The notes beneath the pieces were generated by a model. That model saw only the letters and a list, made by a program, of their open reading frames with translations. It was not told the DNA's origin and did no database searches. This document shows positions 16,031-25,102 of a DNA stretch of 64,000 nucleotides, piece after piece. The stretch spans positions 1,988,501 to 2,052,500 of the forward strand of contig NZ_CP146606.1 in assembly GCF_032842945.2 (NCBI RefSeq), written 5' to 3'. Made by a program: the position numbers and the translations under genes. Positions within the stretch are counted from its first letter, which is position 1; the number at the start of each line of letters is the position of its first letter. Source of the stretch: Roseovarius sp. W115. Its GTDB lineage: Bacteria > Pseudomonadota > Alphaproteobacteria > Rhodobacterales > Rhodobacteraceae.

Positions 16031-17431
16031 TCAGACGGAGGGGTAACAGAAACTGTCGGTTGAGCAGTCGCCGCCTTCCAGCCTGATCTGGTGGCTGCGG
16101 TAGCCTTTGGGGAACTCGACATAGAAATCCTTGTCGAGCTCCAAGCCGCCGTTTTCACCGACATTCGCCATGACCATCTGGCCACCTTCGTCGTCGGGAT
16201 AGAACTGATCATCCCATGTGGAATAGAGCGAGTTCGTCCAATAGACGCGTTTTCCATCGCGGCTGATTTCAACCATTTGTGGCCCATAAACAAAGTCTTT
16301 GCCGTTGGGATGCTTGGCACCCCGCGCGATGCCGCCAATTTCCACTTTGCCAGCGAGTTTGGGGTTCATCGGGTCCGAGACGTCATATTGGTGCATCTCA
16401 CCTTGACCCCAGCACGCAACGTAGAGGAACCTGTCATCCAGGCTCAGGTCTATATCTGTGACCAACGGTGGCACAGCCTCGAAACCTTGTAGCAGAGGTG
16501 GAAGATTCTCCGCCTTCTCTGGGCGCGGGTCAATTGTGATGGTCTTCTTGGCTTCAAAGGTTCCATCTTCGTTGCGCCACCAGGTGAAGATTGTGCCCTG
16601 TAGATTGGTGGTGTCGACCACCACGCCGCAAAAGCCGTACTCCTTGGCCGGGTCATGTGCGGGCCTAATTTCCAGCGCCATCTGGTGGTTTTCGCCCAGG
16701 TCAATGGACTGCACATTTTTGCGGGCGCGCAGGTCCCAGAAATGGATGGTATGGCCATATTTGTTTGACAGCAGGTCTTCGGCAACGATGCCATTTTCAA
16801 ACTGTGGTGGCAGACCCCATTCTGAACTGACCATGTAGTCCCGTGGCAGGTTCCACCAGAAATCATAGTGCTTATCCTGGATACCACGATCCATTTCATA
16901 GCGACCGAGAATCTCAAATGTCTCGCAATCCATAATGAAGATACCCGGGGGGCCATCTGTGCCGTCTTCTCCTCCTCCACCAAGGGTCGAGACATAGATA
17001 CCTTCGGGGCCGCAATGGATCGTGTGCGGCCGCGAGTAGCCAGTTTTTTCAAAGACCTCTTCGGGTTCAATAATCTTGTGGATTTTGGCTTTCAGGGGCT
17101 CTTTGACATCAATCACATAGATCCGTGACGACCGTATGCCGGGGATGATCAGATACCGACGTTCCAGGAATGCGTGCCCTGTGAGTGGTGACAAAGCAGA
17201 GGAGCAAGCATTCCAGCCAAAGTGATGAAATTCATCGCCCTTGTTGGGCATGATGACCTGATGGACGATCTGGCTATAGGTTTGGGACTTCGGGTCCACA
17301 TCAACGACGGCCAAGCCATCGGGCTGAGACCCATCCGGGCTCAGCATCAATGTAAACGCCAAGGTTTCGGCCGGAGCGTCCATTGCCATTTTGGCGGTTG
17401 GATAGAAAGTCGGATCTGGTCTTAGATTCAT
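16031..17431 (-). CDS. SBP56 selenium-binding protein / methanethiol oxidase family
   Basis: About 466 residues, full length for the family. Diagnostic blocks are present: HHFGWNACSS (about 70-80), RPHTIHCGPEGIYVSTLGGG, FWWNLPRDYMVSSEWG and FVYGPQMVEISRDGKRVYWTNSLYS, each quoted here for its conserved core. Bacterial members include methanethiol oxidase (MtoX), which turns methanethiol into formaldehyde, H2S and H2O2, relevant to marine DMSP degraders. ATG 17431 is preceded by GGGAGG. No signal peptide is visible. The SCO1/MauG-type partners known from some mto loci are absent here, so methanethiol oxidation is plausible but not shown. Confidence 0.88.
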   Translation of the reverse strand: MNLRPDPTFYPTAKMAMDAPAETLAFTLMLSPDGSQPDGLAVVDVDPKSQTYSQIVHQVIMPNKGDEFHHFGWNACSSALSPLTGHAFLERRYLIIPGIRSSRIYVIDVKEPLKAKIHKIIEPEEVFEKTGYSRPHTIHCGPEGIYVSTLGGGGEDGTDGPPGIFIMDCETFEILGRYEMDRGIQDKHYDFWWNLPRDYMVSSEWGLPPQFENGIVAEDLLSNKYGHTIHFWDLRARKNVQSIDLGENHQMALEIRPAHDPAKEYGFCGVVVDTTNLQGTIFTWWRNEDGTFEAKKTITIDPRPEKAENLPPLLQGFEAVPPLVTDIDLSLDDRFLYVACWGQGEMHQYDVSDPMNPKLAGKVEIGGIARGAKHPNGKDFVYGPQMVEISRDGKRVYWTNSLYSTWDDQFYPDDEGGQMVMANVGENGGLELDKDFYVEFPKGYRSHQIRLEGGDCSTDSFCYPSV

Positions 17432-17578
17432 GGTTTCCTCCCTTATGGACGCGGATTCTTGTTCTCGTTTCTCGTCCAAATACAGGAAAAGGGTCTCACA
17501 GAATCAAATGTCAGACAATTAAAATTTTTCACCACACATTGCTGGTCTGTTAGCCTGGTCTCGTGAGAGGGAGGTCGC

Positions 17579-17923
17579 ATGAAATTTTCTCAACCCGTCC
17601 CGGCCTTACCGGTCCATAGCGTTGTTCAGGCGCAGCAATACTATCGTGACAAACTTGGCTGCGAGATCGCCTGGCACCACGAAGAGGGCCGCATCGGGGC
17701 TGTGTCACATGGCGAATGTGTCATCTTCTTCCGGGAAGTGGAGGGGCTGATTACCCCATGCATTCACTGGGTTTTTGTGGTCGACGTGGATGGTGCTTTT
17801 GATGAACTCTCAGAGCTTGGCGCACATATAGTGGAGCCTCCCGAAGACAAACCCTGGGGTCTGCGGCAATTCACGATCCAGGATCTGTGCGGCCACGTTT
17901 ATCACTTTCACTGTGATGTCTAA
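17579..17923 (+). CDS. Glyoxalase/bleomycin-resistance (VOC) family protein
   Basis: A 114-residue single-domain VOC protein: PALPVHSVVQAQQYYRDKLG at the start, then a second beta-alpha-beta half with CIHWVFVVDVDGAFDEL, and the ending EPPEDKPWGLRQFTIQDLCGHVYHFH. It has the bleomycin-resistance-like form. Good GAGAGGGAGG upstream of the ATG. It is divergent from the SBP56 operon. The substrate is not predictable. Confidence 0.85.
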   Translation: MKFSQPVPALPVHSVVQAQQYYRDKLGCEIAWHHEEGRIGAVSHGECVIFFREVEGLITPCIHWVFVVDVDGAFDELSELGAHIVEPPEDKPWGLRQFTIQDLCGHVYHFHCDV

Positions 17924-17956
17924 TCTGGAGAAAGTTTTCTAAATCACTGTTTTCAG

Positions 17957-18032
17957 TGGTGAGCCGTGCAGGATTCGAACCTGCGACCCACTGATTAAAA
18001 GTCAGTTGCTCTACCAACTGAGCTAACGGCCC
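17957..18032 (-). tRNA. tRNA-Lys (TTT)
   Basis: Read on the minus strand: acceptor GGGCCGT pairs with ACGGCTC, the D arm has TAGCTCAGTTGGTAGAGC, the anticodon arm ACTGA-CTTTTAA-TCAGT gives anticodon TTT, and the T arm carries GGTTCGAATCC. The discriminator A is followed by an encoded CCA. It is 76 nt in length and stands alone between the VOC gene and dapF. Confidence 0.97.
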
Positions 18033-18139
18033 ACTAGGCGGCCTATCTAGAAAGCAGTGAACGGGCGGTCAACCCCTTATCGCGTTGATTCTGCTGCTGT
18101 GGCTGGATTCGTCGCAGCTTGACCTTTATATGCCCGATC

Positions 18140-18973
18140 ATGAGCACAGTCTCTCACTCTGGACTGCCCTTTATGAAGATGCATGGGCTGGGCAACGACT
18201 TTGTCGTTGTCGATGCACGTGCGCGCAGTGTGGCGATCACTGCAGGACTGGCGCGGGCCTTGGGCAACCGTCACACCGGCATTGGCTTTGACCAGCTGGC
18301 TATCATTGAGCCGGGCAGGGGTGATGCGCATCTTCGGTTCTGGAATTCCGATGGGTCGATGTCGGCGGCTTGCGGGAATGCCACGCGGTGCATCGCGCGG
18401 TTTTTGATGGATGAAACCGGCAAGGATCATGTGCACCTGACCACGGAGCGCGGCGATCTGTATGCGACCGATGCCGGCGGCGGTTTGACCTCCGTGAACA
18501 TGGGGGCGCCGCAACTAGAGTGGCAGGACATTCCGCTGGCCGAGGCTATGGACACGCTGGAGTTGCCAATCGAAGGAACGCCGACAGCGACTGGAATGGG
18601 CAACCCGCATTGTACGTTCTTTGTTGACGATGCCGAGGCAGTGCCGCTTGAAACATTTGGTCCGCGCTATGAGCATCATCCGCTCTATCCAGAACACACC
18701 AATGTGCAGGTCGTGAGTGTTGTTGCCCCTGATCATTTGCGTATGCGCGTTTGGGAACGGGGCGTTGGCGTGACCTTGGCGTCTGGGTCTTCTTCCTGTG
18801 CCGTGGCTGTTGCCGCAGCACGCAAGGGGTTGACTGGGCGCGAGGTGGAGATCGATCTCGATGGTGGCCGGATGCGGGTTGCCTGGCGAGATGACGGTGT
18901 TTGGATGACTGGGGCGACTGCGCATGTCTGTGACGGGGTGATTGCACAGGACTTTGTCGAGGCCGCGGGATGA
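18140..18973 (+). CDS. dapF: Diaminopimelate epimerase, with Ser in place of the second catalytic Cys
   Basis: A 277-residue protein that interconverts LL- and meso-diaminopimelate for lysine and peptidoglycan synthesis. MKMHGLGNDFVV, the first active-site loop SAACGNATRC (Cys78), GNPHC (His) and the WERG Glu are intact. The second active-site loop, normally ACGSGACA, reads ASGSSSCA, so Ser215 stands where the second catalytic Cys is expected; a Cys follows at 220. ATG 18140 (MSTVSHSG) is the best start. Its stop overlaps mtaB as ATGA. Whether the Ser is a lineage trait is not decidable here. Confidence 0.92.
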   Translation: MSTVSHSGLPFMKMHGLGNDFVVVDARARSVAITAGLARALGNRHTGIGFDQLAIIEPGRGDAHLRFWNSDGSMSAACGNATRCIARFLMDETGKDHVHLTTERGDLYATDAGGGLTSVNMGAPQLEWQDIPLAEAMDTLELPIEGTPTATGMGNPHCTFFVDDAEAVPLETFGPRYEHHPLYPEHTNVQVVSVVAPDHLRMRVWERGVGVTLASGSSSCAVAVAAARKGLTGREVEIDLDGGRMRVAWRDDGVWMTGATAHVCDGVIAQDFVEAAG

Positions 18974-20223
18974 ACGCGCCCAAGTTTACCACATTGGGAT
19001 GTCGGCTGAATGCCTATGAGACAGAGGCGATGAAGGACCTCGCCGGACAGGTGGGGCTTGAGAATGCCGTGGTGGTAAACACTTGTGCCGTGACGGCAGA
19101 GGCCGTGCGCAAGGCGCGGCAAGAAATCCGCAAGCTGCGGCGGGAAAACCCTTCGGCGCGGTTGATCGTAACCGGTTGCGCCGCGCAGACCGAGCCTACT
19201 ACCTTCTCTGCCATGCAAGAGGTGGACGCCGTAATCGGCAACACCGAGAAGATGGCGTCTGCGACATGGAAAGGTCTGGCTGCGGATTTCATTGGTGAGA
19301 CAGAGGCCGTGCAGGTCGACGATATTATGTCTGTCACCGAGACCGCGGGGCACCTGATCGACGGATTTGGCACCCGAAGTCGTGCTTATGTGCAGGTGCA
19401 AAACGGCTGCGATCATCGCTGTACCTTCTGCATCATCCCCTATGGGCGCGGCAATTCGCGGTCGGTGCCTGCCGGTGTGGTGGTGGATCAGATCAAGCGA
19501 TTGGTGGATCGTGGATACAACGAAGTTGTTCTCACAGGGGTGGATCTCACAAGTTGGGGTGCTGATCTTCCAAAGACGCCGAAGCTGGGCGATCTGGTGA
19601 TGCGTATCCTCAAGCTGGTCCCTGATCTGCCGCGCTTGCGAATTTCGAGCATCGATTCCATTGAGGTGGACGAGAACCTGATGCAGGCCATCGCGACTGA
19701 GCCGCGCCTGATGCCACATTTGCATCTTAGTTTGCAACATGGCGATGACCTGATCCTCAAGCGTATGAAGCGGCGGCATTTGCGGGAAGATGCCATTCGT
19801 TTTTCCGAAGAGGCGCGAAGTTTACGTCCGGATATGACCTTTGGAGCGGACATCATTGCCGGGTTTCCAACTGAGACCGAGGCGGCGTTTGAAAACTCCT
19901 TGAAACTTGTCGAGGATTGCCACCTGACCTGGTTGCATGTGTTTCCCTACTCACCGCGTCCTGGCACCCCTGCGGCGCGGATGCCTCAGGTGGATGGCCA
20001 GGCCATCAAATCGCGCGCGGCGCGCTTGCGGCAGGCGGGTGAGGCGCGTGTCACCCGGCACCTGGCTGAGCAGCAAGGGCTCATTCATCGGGTTTTGCTG
20101 GAAAATCCCCGCATGGGCCGAACCGAGCAATTTACCGAAGTTATGTTTAACTCCGACCAACCTGAAGGTCAGATTGTGACAGCAAAAATTACCGGTACAG
20201 ACGGTCAAAAACTGGTTGCCTGA
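18970..20223 (+). CDS. mtaB: tRNA t6A37 methylthiotransferase MtaB
   Basis: A 417-residue radical-SAM enzyme that adds methylthio to N6-threonylcarbamoyladenosine at tRNA position 37. The N-terminal MTTase domain has Cys11, Cys39 and Cys70 (in LIVTGCAAQ). The radical-SAM cluster motif is CDHRCTFC (Cys147, 151, 154). The rest of the barrel has LTGVDLTSWG and LRISSID. The RumA/TRAM region is short, as in MtaB as opposed to MiaB. Coupled to dapF by a four-base overlap, a common arrangement in alphaproteobacteria. Confidence 0.93.
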   Translation: MNAPKFTTLGCRLNAYETEAMKDLAGQVGLENAVVVNTCAVTAEAVRKARQEIRKLRRENPSARLIVTGCAAQTEPTTFSAMQEVDAVIGNTEKMASATWKGLAADFIGETEAVQVDDIMSVTETAGHLIDGFGTRSRAYVQVQNGCDHRCTFCIIPYGRGNSRSVPAGVVVDQIKRLVDRGYNEVVLTGVDLTSWGADLPKTPKLGDLVMRILKLVPDLPRLRISSIDSIEVDENLMQAIATEPRLMPHLHLSLQHGDDLILKRMKRRHLREDAIRFSEEARSLRPDMTFGADIIAGFPTETEAAFENSLKLVEDCHLTWLHVFPYSPRPGTPAARMPQVDGQAIKSRAARLRQAGEARVTRHLAEQQGLIHRVLLENPRMGRTEQFTEVMFNSDQPEGQIVTAKITGTDGQKLVA

Positions 20224-20227
20224 TCCC

Positions 20228-20869
20228 ATGCCTTTGCCCGTCTTTTGGTCGTTTCGCCGTTGTCCTTATGCCATGCGGGCGCGTTTGGCGCTCTGTGTCG
20301 CAGAACAACAGGTCGAGCTGCGAGAGATATTGCTCAGAGACAAGCCACAGGCTTTTCGCGCGGCGTCCCCATCCGCCACTGTGCCATGTCTGGAGACCGG
20401 CGACGAGGTGATCGACGAAAGCCTGGACATCATGCGCTGGGCTTTGGCGCAGAATGACCCGCAAGGATGGCTTGATATGCCAGAGGAGGGTGAGGCGCTG
20501 ATCCAGTTATGTGATGGCCCGTTCAAAACGGCCTTGGATCGTTACAAATACGCGACCCGTTTTCCAGATCATGACCCAATAACAGAACGCGCCATGGCAA
20601 GCGCCTTCTTGCAAGACCTTGAAGCGCGACTGACCGAGTCCGAGGCCTTGTTTGGAAGGACCAGAACGCTGGCCGATATGGCCATCCTGCCATTTGTTCG
20701 CCAGTTTGCGCATGTGGACCTGGTGTGGTTTCAATCGCAGCCTTGGCCAAATGTCATTTCATGGCTTGAGGGTTTCAAAGCCTCAGAGCTTTTTGGCAAG
20801 GCCATGCACAAGTTCCCAGTGTGGGACATGCAGGCAGATCCGGTTGCGTTTCCAAGTATCGAGACTTGA
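20228..20869 (+). CDS. Glutathione S-transferase family protein
   Basis: About 213 residues. The N-terminal thioredoxin-like domain begins with FWSFRRCPYAMRARLAL (CPYA active-site-like motif) and has the SATVPCLE cis-Pro and DESLDIM glutathione-contact segments. The C-terminal helical domain contains TLADMAILPFVRQFAHVD. The start ATG lies four bases after the mtaB stop, so the gene is part of the dapF-mtaB transcript. The substrate is unknown. Confidence 0.88.
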   Translation: MPLPVFWSFRRCPYAMRARLALCVAEQQVELREILLRDKPQAFRAASPSATVPCLETGDEVIDESLDIMRWALAQNDPQGWLDMPEEGEALIQLCDGPFKTALDRYKYATRFPDHDPITERAMASAFLQDLEARLTESEALFGRTRTLADMAILPFVRQFAHVDLVWFQSQPWPNVISWLEGFKASELFGKAMHKFPVWDMQADPVAFPSIET

Positions 20870-20956
20870 CGACTTAAGACTGGTCTTATCGAGTGCGTTT
20901 TTTGGCCCTAGGTTTTTCTATCGTCAGCCTCGAGCGTTGTTCGAAAGGAGCCAGCC

Positions 20957-21574
20957 ATGCATCCCAACCTCGCCTTTCGCCAAACGCCGCAGGAGCGCAA
21001 CATCGCCTTTGCCCGTGAGCAAGGGTTTGGGATTTTGGCTGTGGGCACCGAGGCGGCACCACTCATGAGCCATATTCCGTTTCTTTTATCCGAAGACGGT
21101 AAAATCGCGGAATTTCACCTTGTCCGCTCAAATCCCATCGCGCGTCGTATGTCGGATCCGATGCAAGCCAGTCTGGCGATCAGCGGCCCGCATTCTTACG
21201 TGTCGCCCGATTGGTATGAGGTCGAGGATCAAGTGCCTACATGGAATTACATCGCTGTGCACCTTGTTGGAGAGATTGAACGACGCCCTCAGGAGGAAAT
21301 GCACAATCTGCTAGACCGGCAATCCGCTCATTTTGAAGATCAGCTTCTGCCCAAGCCACCTTGGCTCACGGCAAAGATGACGCCTGATGTGCTCACGAAA
21401 ATGATGCGCCAGATTGTGCCGTGCCGAATGCGAGTCAGCGAAATCCATGGAACATGGAAGCTCAATCAAAACAAAGCTGACGAGGTGCGCCTGCGTGCGG
21501 CAGATCAGTTAGAACATGCTGACATGGGCGTTCAAACAAATGTGCTTGCCCGACATATGCGGGATCTTCCCTAG
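20957..21574 (+). CDS. FMN-binding PaiB-like protein
   Basis: A 205-residue protein of the FMN-binding negative transcriptional regulator family. SHIPFLL, HLVRSNP, ISGPHSYVSPDWY and VPTWNYIAVH are the family's conserved blocks around a split-barrel flavin site. It carries no helix-turn-helix, and whether these proteins regulate or are oxidoreductases is unsettled. AAAGGAG stands before the ATG. It is placed between two GST-like genes on the same strand. Confidence 0.88.
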   Translation: MHPNLAFRQTPQERNIAFAREQGFGILAVGTEAAPLMSHIPFLLSEDGKIAEFHLVRSNPIARRMSDPMQASLAISGPHSYVSPDWYEVEDQVPTWNYIAVHLVGEIERRPQEEMHNLLDRQSAHFEDQLLPKPPWLTAKMTPDVLTKMMRQIVPCRMRVSEIHGTWKLNQNKADEVRLRAADQLEHADMGVQTNVLARHMRDLP

Positions 21575-21623
21575 ACATTGACCGCACCCAATCGCACCTT
21601 GCGTAAAACGGAGAACTATCGCC

Positions 21624-22226
21624 ATGCAACTCATATCCGCTCAACCTTCGCCCTTTGGGCGCAAAGTAAAAGTCATGTTGATCGAAACGGATCAGGCGGA
21701 CGCCGTGGAGCGCGTTGACGTCATGACAACGCCCGTTGCAACCGATCCGAAAGTGGCTGCTGCAAATCCGGTGGGCAAAATTCCGGCTTTGGTACGTGAG
21801 GATGGTCCGACACTTTATGACAGTCGTGTGATTTGTCGCTATCTTGATGCACGTGCGAACGCAGGGCTTTATCCAGAGGCGCGGATTTGGGACACCTTGA
21901 CGCTCGAAGCGACGGCGGATGGGATCATGGATGCTGCGGTTCTTATGGTCTACGAGCATCGAGTGCGACCCGAGTCCCTCGTTTTTGAAGGCTGGATTGA
22001 AGCCCAGTGGGCTAAAGTTATTCGCAGCGTGAATGCGGTGAATGATCGTTGGATGAGCCACCTGCATGGCCCGTTTGACGCCAGCCATATCGCAATGGGA
22101 TGTGCCTTGGCCTATCTTGATTTCCGCCTGGGCGATCGCGACTGGCGCACCCGAAACAAGGACCTCACGGATTGGTTTTCTGTCTTCGAAAAACGCGACA
22201 GTATGACAGAAACGGCCCCGGAATAG
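21624..22226 (+). CDS. Glutathione S-transferase family protein
   Basis: A 200-residue GST-fold protein: SAQPSPFGRKVKVML at the N-terminus (Ser in the active-site region), NPVGKIPAL with the cis-Pro, and YDSRVICRYLD for glutathione contact. The C-terminal domain has the DASHIAMGCALAYLDFR helix with the conserved Asp. It is unlike the GST at 20.2 kb, so it is not a recent duplicate. The stop codon lies in the loop of a terminator hairpin. Confidence 0.88.
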   Translation: MQLISAQPSPFGRKVKVMLIETDQADAVERVDVMTTPVATDPKVAAANPVGKIPALVREDGPTLYDSRVICRYLDARANAGLYPEARIWDTLTLEATADGIMDAAVLMVYEHRVRPESLVFEGWIEAQWAKVIRSVNAVNDRWMSHLHGPFDASHIAMGCALAYLDFRLGDRDWRTRNKDLTDWFSVFEKRDSMTETAPE

Positions 22227-22233
22227 GGGCCGT
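22212..22233. terminator. Hairpin between convergent GST and outer-membrane genes
   Basis: ACGGCCCC (22212-22219), loop GGAATA, GGGGCCGT (22226-22233): a perfect 8-bp stem. The GST stop lies in the loop and third-stem bases. On the minus strand it is followed by TTTCTGT, so it could also end the transcript of the outer-membrane gene. Confidence 0.6.
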
Positions 22234-22259
22234 CAAAGCATAAGAGTAGTTTAGCCGTT

Positions 22260-22949
22260 TCAGAAGCTGTAACTGATGCCGACGTTAACCGCGTGGGTCA
22301 GGAGTTCAGTATCCAGTTCTCCATCCGGCTGGCCTAAAACAGCGGGGTCTGCTTCAATTGTGATGTCATTATCTGACCAGGTAAATTGGTACTCGGTGAA
22401 AATGGCCCAACGGTCATTGAAATCGTATTTGATACCAGCAATTCCGCGCACAGCCGGACCTGTGACTTCGAAACCGAACGTCCGGTTGGTTGATCCGGAT
22501 ACGATGGCATCGACATGTGGAACTGCAATACCGATCCCGCCGCCAACATAGGGGGTGAATCGTCCATTGTTGAACGCTCCGGGCCAGCGTTTCATGATGT
22601 TTGCAGTAAAAATATTGTGGCCATCAGACAGCTCAAAGCGGTCAAGTCCAATCGCTGCGGCTTGGGCATCCGGTGCGATGGCCTTTGTGTGTGTGCCCTC
22701 AATCCCGAAACCAATCCCGTTATCCTGCCACCACATGGCACGACCACCATAATAAATGGGCGCGTCGAAAGGATTACCCTCCCAGTCAATATCTGCGTCG
22801 AATGCTGTGCCGTCCGGCAAAGCGCCACTGGCATTACTGCCGCGCACGCTTTGTGTTCCGAGATATAGGCTTAGTTCGAATTCTGCGGCCGTGGCAGGTG
22901 GTGTCAATATGACAAGGGCGATGAGTGCTGCTTTGATGGATTTCAGCAT
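22260..22949 (-). CDS. Outer-membrane beta-barrel protein
   Basis: A 229-residue protein with a signal peptide (cleavage near TAA-EF, residue ~22) and alternating beta strands, ending in VNVGISYSF, the C-terminal aromatic typical of barrels inserted by BamA. GGGIGIAVPHV and KYDFNDRWAIFTEYQF are the kind of strands seen in OmpW/OmpA-like or lipid A oxidase-like (LpxQ) 8-stranded barrels. I cannot tell which. It is alone, convergent with the GST gene. Confidence 0.75.
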   Translation of the reverse strand: MLKSIKAALIALVILTPPATAAEFELSLYLGTQSVRGSNASGALPDGTAFDADIDWEGNPFDAPIYYGGRAMWWQDNGIGFGIEGTHTKAIAPDAQAAAIGLDRFELSDGHNIFTANIMKRWPGAFNNGRFTPYVGGGIGIAVPHVDAIVSGSTNRTFGFEVTGPAVRGIAGIKYDFNDRWAIFTEYQFTWSDNDITIEADPAVLGQPDGELDTELLTHAVNVGISYSF

Positions 22950-23180
22950 GTCTGGTGCCTTTTTTATCGGGTTATTCTCTCGGATATTTCAGGGGTCGTT
23001 TACACCTCAGCATATGACCCGGCAAGCGCGACACATGCGCACCCTGATCAATTCTGCTTCATTGTGTACTGGACGCCTCAATCGTGGGCCGTTAAACACC
23101 CTCTCGATCCCGCCAAGGAGTCGTCCTTTGGCGGGTAAATAGGTTTCGCCGGTTCCGGCTCAGAAATATGGAGGATCGTC

Positions 23181-23753
23181 GTGTCCCACGCAGAAGACCA
23201 CGAAGGCACGCGTAGAGACTTTCTCTACTATGCCACCGCAGGAACAGGGGCCGTTGCGGCCGGTGCCGCGGTTTGGCCCCTTGTTCACCAGATGAACCCA
23301 TCCGCGGATGTGCAGGCTCTGAGCTCGATCCGGGTTGATATCTCAGGCATTGAAGAAGGCACGCAATTGACCGTGAAGTGGTTAGGAAAACCAGTGTTCA
23401 TTCGTCGCCGTACGCCTGAAGAAATCGAGGATGCACGCGCCGTAGATCTGGCAACATTGCCAGACAATGACGCCCGCAGCTTTCAAGCCCAAGGTGCGGA
23501 TGGCGCGGACGAAAATCGTTCCATGGACGAAGCGGGCGAATGGCTTGTGATGATGGGTGTGTGCACACATCTGGGGTGTGTTCCACTCGGCAACGCTGGT
23601 GAGTTTTCACTGGACGGTGTCGGCGGCTGGTTTTGCCCTTGCCACGGATCGCACTACGATACGTCAGGACGGATCCGAAAAGGCCCTGCACCAGAGAACC
23701 TTCCGGTGCCACAGGCCGAATTCGTCGATGAAACAACCGTAAAACTGGGATAA
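23181..23753 (+). CDS. petA: Ubiquinol-cytochrome c reductase Rieske iron-sulfur subunit
   Basis: A 190-residue protein, GTG start with GGAGGATC upstream. A Tat-type RRDFL (11-15) precedes one membrane helix (about 16-36). The 2Fe-2S site is complete: CTHLGC (Cys128, His130) and CPCHGSHYD (Cys152, His155), with Cys133 and Cys154 placed for the disulfide. It is the first gene of petABC and works in the bc1 complex, moving electrons from quinol to cytochrome c1 in respiration and cyclic photosynthetic electron flow. Confidence 0.97.
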   Translation: MSHAEDHEGTRRDFLYYATAGTGAVAAGAAVWPLVHQMNPSADVQALSSIRVDISGIEEGTQLTVKWLGKPVFIRRRTPEEIEDARAVDLATLPDNDARSFQAQGADGADENRSMDEAGEWLVMMGVCTHLGCVPLGNAGEFSLDGVGGWFCPCHGSHYDTSGRIRKGPAPENLPVPQAEFVDETTVKLG

Positions 23754-23765
23754 GGAATAACGACC

Positions 23766-25088
23766 ATGGGTGGAATTCCTCACGACCATTACGAACCGAA
23801 GGCAGGCTGGGAAAAAGGTCTGGCCAAGCGGTTGCCGATTGTCGGCCTGCTTTACGACACGCTGATGATCCCGACGCCGAAGAACCTCAACTGGATGTGG
23901 ATCTGGGGCATCGTTCTGACCTTCTGTCTGGCGCTGCAAATCATCACAGGTATCGTTCTGGTGATGCACTACACGCCACACGTTGATCATGCTTTCGCGT
24001 CGATTGAGCACATCATGCGCAACGTGAACGGCGGGCATATGCTGCGCTATCTGCACATGAACGGCGCATCGCTCTTCTTCTTTGCCGTTTATATCCATAT
24101 TTTCCGCGGTCTCTACTACGGGTCTTATAAAGCCCCACGTGAGATTACATGGATCATCGGTATGCTAATCTATCTGATGATGATGGGCACAGCCTTCATG
24201 GGCTATGTGCTACCATGGGGGCAAATGTCCTTCTGGGGTGCGACTGTGATCACCGGTCTGTTTGGTGCGATCCCGTTCGTTGGCGAGCCGATCCAAACAT
24301 GGTTGCTGGGTGGACCTGCGGTGGATAACGCTACGCTGAACCGCTTCTTCTCGCTGCACTATCTACTGCCTTTCGTGATTGCTGCTCTGGTGGCGCTTCA
24401 CATCTGGGCCTTCCACACAACGGGTAACAACAACCCAACAGGGGTTGAAGTGCGCCGTGGCTCGAAAGCAGAAGCCGAGAAAGACACAGTGCCGTTTTGG
24501 CCCTACTTCGTGATCAAGGACCTTTTCGCATTAGCCGTGATCCTTGTGGTGTTCTTTGCGATTGTCGGCTTTATGCCCAACTATCTGGGACACCCCGACA
24601 ACTACATCGAAGCCAACGCTCTGGCGACGCCTGCGCATATCGTTCCTGAATGGTACTTCCTGCCGTTCTACGCCATTTTGCGGGCCTTCACCTCAGAAGT
24701 GTGGATCGTGCAACTGGCATCATTCGTGACCGGTGGCATCATCGACGCCAAGTTCTTTGGCGTGCTCGCGATGTTTGGTGCGATTGCGGTTATGGCGCTG
24801 GCACCTTGGTTGGACACGTCCATGGTCCGCTCAGGCCGGTACCGCCCCATGTTCAAGTGGTGGTTCTGGCTTCTGGTGATCGACTTCATCGTGCTGATGT
24901 GGTTGGGCGCACGTCCCGCAGAGGAGCCTTATGCAACCTACTCATTGATCGCGTCGGCCTACTGGTTCGCGTATTTCCTCGTGATCCTTCCGCTTTTGGG
25001 CGTGATCGAGAAACCATTGGCGCAACCGGACACGATTGAAGATGACTTCAACGCCCATTACGGCAAATCTGCCGAGCCGGCGGAATGA
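23766..25088 (+). CDS. petB: Cytochrome b of the bc1 complex
   Basis: A 440-residue membrane protein with about eight helices and the two pairs of haem-ligand His in helices B and D (for example [20 protein letters not shown] and LHIWAFH regions). The Qo-site PEWY motif is present ([16 protein letters not shown]). Length fits Rhodobacter-type cytochrome b. It lies 12 bases after petA and its stop overlaps an ATG of the petC frame. Confidence 0.97.
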   Translation: MGGIPHDHYEPKAGWEKGLAKRLPIVGLLYDTLMIPTPKNLNWMWIWGIVLTFCLALQIITGIVLVMHYTPHVDHAFASIEHIMRNVNGGHMLRYLHMNGASLFFFAVYIHIFRGLYYGSYKAPREITWIIGMLIYLMMMGTAFMGYVLPWGQMSFWGATVITGLFGAIPFVGEPIQTWLLGGPAVDNATLNRFFSLHYLLPFVIAALVALHIWAFHTTGNNNPTGVEVRRGSKAEAEKDTVPFWPYFVIKDLFALAVILVVFFAIVGFMPNYLGHPDNYIEANALATPAHIVPEWYFLPFYAILRAFTSEVWIVQLASFVTGGIIDAKFFGVLAMFGAIAVMALAPWLDTSMVRSGRYRPMFKWWFWLLVIDFIVLMWLGARPAEEPYATYSLIASAYWFAYFLVILPLLGVIEKPLAQPDTIEDDFNAHYGKSAEPAE

Positions 25089-25102
25089 GAAAGGATCAGG
25101 CT

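Noticed and set aside
18733..19779. 348-codon frame antisense to dapF and mtaB
   Set aside because: It crosses two convincingly coding genes with catalytic motifs and has no family signature.
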